Shown in pieces: positions 6,470 to 9,982 of a DNA stretch of 9,982 bases (positions within the stretch are counted from its first letter, which is position 1; every line of letters begins with the position of its first letter). This DNA is from an uncultured Alphaproteobacteria bacterium (GTDB lineage Bacteria; Pseudomonadota; Alphaproteobacteria; Puniceispirillales; Puniceispirillaceae). A model generated the notes under the pieces. That model was not told the DNA's origin, did not search any database, and saw nothing but the letters and a program-made list of their open reading frames with translations. A program made the position numbers and the translations under genes. Location: positions 1 to 9,982 of the forward strand of contig CAJWKB010000031.1 of assembly GCA_913042065.1 (NCBI GenBank), read 5' to 3'.

Positions 6470-8193
6470 TGCTGTGCCATGGAAAGTAGGTTGTTCCATG
6501 TCCAATAAATCACCAAGCCTGCAGGGAAAGTAGCTAGGAGAAAGGTAAAGAAAAGTGGCATGAATTGGAACACCTTGGCTTGGATGGGATCAGGCGGTGC
6601 CGGGTTGAGGCGCATCTGAAGGAACATCGAGATTCCCATGAGGATGGGCCAAACACCCAGCTGCAGAAAGGAAGGCAGAAACTCCGTCGAATAGGGCAAG
6701 ATGCCAAACAGATTAAAAATAGAGGTTGGGTCAGGTGCTGAAAGATCCGTAATCCAGCCAAAGAACGGGGCATGCCGCATCTCAATGGTGACAAACAGCA
6801 CCTTGTACAAGGCGAAGAAAACAGGGATCTGGAGCAGTACTGGCAAACAGCCTGCTGCTGGATTAACCTGTTCCGACTTATAAAGCGCCATCATCTCCTT
6901 GTTCAGCGCCATGCGGTCATCTCCATGGCGCTCACGCAGACTTTGAATCTTTGGCGCCAACAGACGCATTTTACCCATTGAACGATAAGATTTATTAGCA
7001 AGAGGAAAAAACACAAGCTTGACAAGAACAGTGAATGCCATCGTTGCCAAACCAAAATTGCCAAGAATGCCATTGAGCCAGTTTATTGCATAGAAGAACG
7101 GTTTGGTCAGGAAATAGAACCAGCCAAAATCTATTGCGAGATCAAAATTCGGAATGCCAAACTCTTCGGCATAATGATCAAGAAGCGTTACTTTTTTCGC
7201 TCCTGCAAAAAGGCGACTTTTCGAGGTGACGCTGCCTCCCGGAGCGACCGTCATGCCAGAAGTATCAATAAAATCAACTTGATAACGGTCTTTTGGACCA
7301 TTTAACGATTTGAACGCAAAAGAATAGTTGCGATTTTGATCAGGAAGAACTGCTGCCAGCCAGTATTTGTCAGTAAAGCCAATCCAGCCGCCGGGCTGTT
7401 CTGGATCAATCTTCGACACACCACCATCAGCATCCTTAATGTCGTTATAATCTTCCTCGTTCAGCGTTTCATCAAAAACACCAAGCGCTCCTTCATGAAG
7501 AATGTAGATGCCACTGGTCGGGGGTGTTCCGTGACGGCGGACTAACCCATAGGGAAAGACCGTTACTGCCGTGTCCAGACTGCTAGTGATCACGTCGTCA
7601 AAGGTGATGATGTAATCATCATTGATCGCGATTGTGCGAGTGAAAACAAGACCATTTTTATTGTCCCAACTCAGAGTAACAGGTTTTGCCGGTGACAGCA
7701 CATCGCTGCTCGCGGACCACAGCGTATCCGCCCCTGGCATCGGCTGCTGCGAATCGGACACCGCCCAGCCAAATTCGGCAAAAAACGGATTGTTGCTGCT
7801 AATTTTCTTCAGGAAATGAATGTTTTCCGATCCCGCTTCCTGAGTTTCGCGATAATCTGTCAACACTACATCATCAATGCGGGCACCCTGCAGCGAGAAG
7901 GAACCGTTGACTAGTGGTGCGTCGATGACAATCCGCTTTGCGGTATCGGTGATGGCTGTTGCCGTTTCGCTTTTTGTATCTATCCTGGCGCCAATTCCAA
8001 GCTGATCTGCCGCGGGCGTCGCCTGCGGAGTCCCGCTATCCTCAACTGGCTGTTTCTCCTGTTGCTCAGCTAGCAGCTGTTGTTGCGTTGCTTCCTTTTC
8101 CATCTCGGGTCCAACGACAAGAATTTGCCAGCCAAACAGAACAGCCATCGAAAGCGCGACAGCAAGAAGCAAATTACGGTTATCGGAATTCAT
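6436..8193 (-). CDS. yidC: Membrane protein insertase YidC (Oxa1 family)
   Basis: Inserts and folds inner-membrane proteins, alone or with the Sec translocon. It has 585 residues, somewhat longer than E. coli (548). The ATG at 8193 opens MNSDNRNLLLAVALSMAVLFGWQ, the typical first segment (about 7-27), with AAGG eight bases upstream; the frame is open further upstream but that part overlaps yidD. A Gln/Glu-rich linker (about 35-55) and the large periplasmic beta-domain (about 90-345) follow. The conserved insertase core then starts near 356, with the remaining segments at about 356-400, 446-470, 490-525 and 540-572. Diagnostic stretches are SMGKMRLLAPKIQ, MMALYKSEQVNPAAGCLP and FFTFLLATFPAGLVIYW. 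Lys392 in VLVKLVFFP stands where E. coli has the groove arginine, Arg366, so the positive charge is kept. The yidD stop is 13 bases upstream. Confidence 0.97.
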   Translation of the reverse strand: MNSDNRNLLLAVALSMAVLFGWQILVVGPEMEKEATQQQLLAEQQEKQPVEDSGTPQATPAADQLGIGARIDTKSETATAITDTAKRIVIDAPLVNGSFSLQGARIDDVVLTDYRETQEAGSENIHFLKKISSNNPFFAEFGWAVSDSQQPMPGADTLWSASSDVLSPAKPVTLSWDNKNGLVFTRTIAINDDYIITFDDVITSSLDTAVTVFPYGLVRRHGTPPTSGIYILHEGALGVFDETLNEEDYNDIKDADGGVSKIDPEQPGGWIGFTDKYWLAAVLPDQNRNYSFAFKSLNGPKDRYQVDFIDTSGMTVAPGGSVTSKSRLFAGAKKVTLLDHYAEEFGIPNFDLAIDFGWFYFLTKPFFYAINWLNGILGNFGLATMAFTVLVKLVFFPLANKSYRSMGKMRLLAPKIQSLRERHGDDRMALNKEMMALYKSEQVNPAAGCLPVLLQIPVFFALYKVLFVTIEMRHAPFFGWITDLSAPDPTSIFNLFGILPYSTEFLPSFLQLGVWPILMGISMFLQMRLNPAPPDPIQAKVFQFMPLFFTFLLATFPAGLVIYWTWNNLLSMAQQWFIMKRVEQN

Positions 8194-8206
8194 TACAAAG
8201 ACCTTT

Positions 8207-8548
8207 TCATCGGGTGCGACAACAGTCGCAGCTGTGTCCGTCGGCAGGATTGCGCCCATCGGCGTTGGATTGGTCATTGCCAGAAAAGACTGGCAAGACA
8301 GGGTCAAAAACAGGCGTTGCCCAAGGGTGGCAACGCAGGATACGTTTTAGCGCATACCACGATCCGCGCAAGGGGCCATGCAGGCTTAATGCATCTTTTG
8401 CATATTGTGAACAGGTTGGTAGATGCCGACATTGGGCGCCTATGAAGGGAGAAACACAAGCCTGATATAACCATAAAAATACACGCAGGGTTCCACCGGC
8501 ACCGCGGTGCAATAGTGTGGCTAGCAAAAAATGACCTTGTTTCGGCAT
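8207..8548 (-). CDS. yidD: Membrane protein insertion efficiency factor YidD
   Basis: Small inner-membrane-associated protein thought to assist YidC-dependent insertion. It has 113 residues. The family core is clear: LRVFLWLYQACVSPFIG (21-37, amphipathic or membrane-attaching), CRHLPTCSQYA (40-50), HGPLRGSWYALKRILRCHPW (57-76) and FDPV (81-84). Beyond that is a polar tail of about 29 residues ending CDCCRTR, which is not part of the conserved core. The ATG at 8548 shares one base with the rnpA TGA (TGATG), with AGG five bases upstream. The stop is 13 bases before yidC, and the yidC ribosome-binding site begins right after it. The position between rnpA and yidC is the usual one. The family match is firm; the biochemical role is known only loosely. 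Confidence 0.95.
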   Translation of the reverse strand: MPKQGHFLLATLLHRGAGGTLRVFLWLYQACVSPFIGAQCRHLPTCSQYAKDALSLHGPLRGSWYALKRILRCHPWATPVFDPVLPVFSGNDQSNADGRNPADGHSCDCCRTR

Positions 8549-8943
8549 CAGGCCTGTCTACTCTTGTGCGGTAAGCCGTGTCTCCAATTTTCTACACCCT
8601 TTTGGTCCACCTGGCGGTGCAGGTTGCCGACCGCCTTATCAACATCCTCAACAAGATGCTGCCACTCGCGCTTTGCCGTGTCAAAGCGGGCGATCATCAC
8701 ATAATCGAGGCCAGAACGCGCCACAGGATGCAGACTTTCACGCATGGCTGCTCGCAACCGCCGGCGAGCACGGTTGCGGGTAACTGCATTCCCAATTTTT
8801 TTGGAAGCTGTGTAACCAACCCGCCAATTGGACAGCTGGTTGGGGGCTGCCTGCATGACAAGACTACGTGAAACTGCCTTAAAACCATGGTTGCGGGCAC
8901 GTAGGAAACCGGCTCGCGAGGGAATGCTGATTACGCCAGCCAT
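8548..8943 (-). CDS. rnpA: Ribonuclease P protein component RnpA
   Basis: Protein subunit of RNase P. It helps the catalytic RNA bind precursor tRNAs and remove their 5' leaders. It has 131 residues, within the usual 110-130 range. The signature runs RVGYTASKKIGNAVTRNRARRRLR (41-64), including the RNR motif at 56-58 that binds the RNA. Upstream, RAGFLRARNHGFKAVSRSLVMQ (10-31) matches the beginning of the fold. The ATG at 8943 lies 18 bases after rpmH, with only a modest GGGA upstream. The last 20 residues (WRHGLPHKSRQA end) are a basic tail outside the core. The stop overlaps the yidD start by one base. Co-transcription with rpmH is expected and fits the short gap. Confidence 0.97.
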   Translation of the reverse strand: MAGVISIPSRAGFLRARNHGFKAVSRSLVMQAAPNQLSNWRVGYTASKKIGNAVTRNRARRRLRAAMRESLHPVARSGLDYVMIARFDTAKREWQHLVEDVDKAVGNLHRQVDQKGVENWRHGLPHKSRQA

Positions 8944-8961
8944 TAGTCGTAGTCCCGCTTA

Positions 8962-9096
8962 TTAGGCTGACAGGCGCGCACGGCCCTTGGCACGACGTGC
9001 CCGCAGAACACGGCGTCCGCCAACGGTGGCCATCCGAGACCGAAATCCATGACGACGCTTGCGCACTAATACGCTTGGCTGATAGGTGCGTTTCAT
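8962..9096 (-). CDS. rpmH: 50S ribosomal protein L34
   Basis: Small, very basic protein of the large ribosomal subunit. The frame ATG at 9096 to TAA at 8962-8964 gives 44 residues, the usual alphaproteobacterial length. It begins [20 protein letters not shown], continues [19 protein letters not shown] and ends RLSA. This matches L34 throughout; no other protein looks like this. A strong ribosome-binding site, AAGGAG, lies seven bases before the ATG (complement of 9104-9109). A promoter with a consensus -35 box stands about 50 bases upstream. It is the first gene of the rpmH-rnpA-yidD-yidC-engB cluster. Confidence 0.98.
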   Translation of the reverse strand: MKRTYQPSVLVRKRRHGFRSRMATVGGRRVLRARRAKGRARLSA

Positions 9097-9103
9097 GATG
9101 ACG

Positions 9104-9109
9104 CTCCTT
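9104..9109 (-). promoter_or_regulatory. Ribosome-binding site of rpmH
   Basis: AAGGAG on the minus strand, seven bases before the rpmH ATG. It is the strongest Shine-Dalgarno match in the window, as expected for a ribosomal protein gene, and it confirms the start of this 44-codon gene. Confidence 0.8.
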
Positions 9110-9143
9110 GCGAAAATCTAGTTATCTAAATGATGACAACGGG

Positions 9144-9172
9144 GTTTTATGCCTCAAGCGGCCTGCTGTCAA
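9144..9172 (-). promoter_or_regulatory. Probable sigma-70-type promoter of the rpmH-rnpA-yidD-yidC-engB operon
   Basis: On the minus strand, TTGACA (complement of 9167-9172) is a perfect -35 hexamer. After exactly 17 bases comes TAAAAC (complement of 9144-9149), a 4-of-6 match to the -10 consensus. Transcription would begin near 9137, leaving a leader of about 40 bases that carries the AAGGAG site. The location between gpt and rpmH is where this operon's promoter would be expected. This is a sequence match only. Confidence 0.65.
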
Positions 9173-9307
9173 TGTATTTTGCCTAGAAATCAACATTCTT
9201 ATTACGCATGATTTTGCAGAGCTACATTTCGACAATTTGAAGCTTCCACGGTCAAACGGGAATGCCAGTGAATTCAAGCTACTTATGCCTGACCAAATTT
9301 TACCTGG
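9173..9307. other. Spacer downstream of gpt, no gene seen
   Basis: AT-rich stretch between the gpt stop and the rpmH promoter. I find no coding frame of its own, no tRNA and no clear intrinsic terminator for gpt. GGTCA and TGACC form a 5-base inverted repeat around a loop of more than 30 bases, and there is a GAAGCTTC palindrome. Neither is followed by a T-run on the minus strand. Confidence 0.4.
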
Positions 9308-9790
9308 CTATTTGCGTAGACCAATTATCGGTGTCGATGGCTTTGGTTCCATGTCCCATGGAAAGAAAATCCATGTATCCTGCGACACCTCGGTAACGAA
9401 GGTATCGACAAGGGGTCTACCTGCTGGCTTTGCATAGACCGTTGCAAAATGTGCCTCAGGCATCATTAAGCTTAAAGCCTTTGCGGTTTCGCCCGTATCA
9501 ACCAAATCATCGACAATCAACCAGCCTTTACCCTGATCAGCCAAGTCAGCCGATTTCAGAATTTCAATACCCCCTCGATCCTGACCACGGTAAGAAGAAA
9601 TGCACGCAGTTTCGATGACCCTAATTTCTAGTTCACGCGCAACGATTGCCGCAGGCACAAGACCGCCCCGCGTCACCGCCACAACCCCGTTGAATGGGCC
9701 TAATTCAAGCAAGCGCCAAGCAAGCGCCTTTGACGTCCGATGAAGCTCTTCCCAAGAAACGGGAAACGACTTTTGATAGGAGTCTGACAT
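9308..9790 (-). CDS. gpt: Xanthine (xanthine-guanine) phosphoribosyltransferase Gpt
   Basis: Purine salvage enzyme that joins xanthine, and also guanine and less readily hypoxanthine, to PRPP to give the nucleotide, acting at the inner face of the membrane or in the cytoplasm. It has 160 residues (E. coli Gpt 152) and matches the E. coli protein closely: [20 protein letters not shown] (38-57), ETACISSY (60-67), the PRPP loop [13 protein letters not shown] (90-102), [12 protein letters not shown] (118-129) and [11 protein letters not shown] (137-147). The Trp-Asp pair in the last stretch is the purine-binding region. The ATG at 9790 has only a weak GGA about eight bases upstream. It is separated from rpmH by 211 bases that include the rpmH promoter, so it is probably its own transcription unit. 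Confidence 0.95.
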   Translation of the reverse strand: MSDSYQKSFPVSWEELHRTSKALAWRLLELGPFNGVVAVTRGGLVPAAIVARELEIRVIETACISSYRGQDRGGIEILKSADLADQGKGWLIVDDLVDTGETAKALSLMMPEAHFATVYAKPAGRPLVDTFVTEVSQDTWIFFPWDMEPKPSTPIIGLRK

Positions 9791-9826
9791 ATTAACGGTC
9801 CAATGAACTGAACAGATTAGCGGCCG

Positions 9827-9854
9827 ACTTTAATGCGATGTTGATCAATGACAA
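9827..9854 (-). promoter_or_regulatory. Possible gpt promoter
   Basis: On the minus strand, TTGTCA (complement of 9849-9854, 5 of 6 to consensus) is followed after 16 bases by TAAAGT (complement of 9827-9832, 4 of 6). It would give a leader of roughly 30 bases before the gpt ATG. The region is AT-rich, so chance matches are likely and this is tentative. Confidence 0.3.
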
Positions 9855-9937
9855 GATGATTTGTGAAAATAATATGACATTAATAAGCTAAGAGGCTTCT
9901 AACTGTGAGAAATTACAACGGCAGGGATGGCGAACAG

Positions 9938-9982
9938 ATGGACCTTATCGCAAATGAGAGGCCGGATAAAGGGGTTGCATGC
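9938..9982 (+). CDS. Possible 5' end of a + strand gene cut by the window edge
   Basis: An ATG at 9938, with AGGGA ten bases upstream, opens a frame that reads MDLIANERPDKGVAC and is still open at the last base. A second ATG at 9927, in another frame, is also open to the edge (MANRWTLSQMRGRIKGLH) but lacks a clear ribosome-binding site. Fifteen to eighteen residues are too few to recognise a family. The only argument for a gene is that an A+T-rich divergent spacer gives way here to a purine-rich site and an open frame. It may be nothing. Confidence 0.2.
   Translation, partial: MDLIANERPDKGVAC

Noticed and set aside
8193..8307. Upstream extension of the yidC frame to 8307
   Set aside because: It would overlap yidD by about 100 bases and put 38 non-conserved residues ahead of the normal first membrane segment. 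The ATG at 8193 has a good AAGG site and the expected N-terminus.
9097..9307. Possible replication origin next to rpmH
   Set aside because: In many bacteria rpmH borders dnaA and oriC, but no dnaA gene, DnaA-box cluster or AT-rich repeat array is present here, and alphaproteobacterial origins usually lie elsewhere.
9108..9437. + strand open frame of 109 codons across the gpt-rpmH spacer
   Set aside because: It starts with TTG, covers the rpmH promoter, and half of it is antisense to the conserved end of gpt. There is no ribosome-binding site and no recognisable protein.
1..9982. Defence, mobile-element or secondary-metabolism system
   Set aside because: All coding space except the small membrane protein is filled by recognised housekeeping genes. 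No transposase, integrase, terminal repeats, att-like sites or CRISPR repeats were seen.

Overview
This is an ordinary chromosomal housekeeping segment, most likely from an alphaproteobacterium. The evidence is the run rpmH-rnpA-yidD-yidC-engB followed by argB, which is a common alphaproteobacterial arrangement. Two further points agree: YidC has a lysine at the position where E. coli has its groove arginine, and ArgB is of the long type with an N-terminal helix. GC content is intermediate by eye, so a marine SAR116-like lineage would fit, but the window alone cannot place it that finely.

Layout. On the + strand at the left edge are the 3' two-thirds of fmt (start outside the window) and truA, joined by an ATGA overlap. 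From there to about position 9790 every supported gene lies on the minus strand. Reading in the minus direction from the right, these are: gpt (9308-9790), which stands alone; a promoter with a perfect TTGACA -35 box (9144-9172) driving rpmH, rnpA, yidD, yidC and engB; a 147-base spacer with an imperfect inverted repeat; then argB, a HAD-family nucleotidase, dapD, dapE and a small multi-spanning membrane protein. The last of these meets truA tail to tail, with both stop codons inside one CTAG. About 190 bases at the right edge hold no assignable gene, though a + strand gene may begin there.

How the genes work together. fmt and truA support translation (formylation of initiator tRNA; pseudouridines 38-40 of tRNA). 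rpmH, rnpA, yidD, yidC and engB supply ribosomal protein L34, RNase P protein, two membrane-protein insertion factors and a ribosome-assembly GTPase. argB is the second step of arginine synthesis. dapD and dapE are two steps of the succinylase route to meso-diaminopimelate and lysine. gpt is purine salvage. The small membrane protein translationally coupled to dapE is the only gene without a recognised function.

I found no mobile element, CRISPR array, toxin-antitoxin pair, defence locus, tRNA or rRNA. I do not think the window contains an undescribed system. The points worth a second look are modest: the unknown membrane protein, the CTAG-shared stops, the structured argB leader and several start-codon choices.
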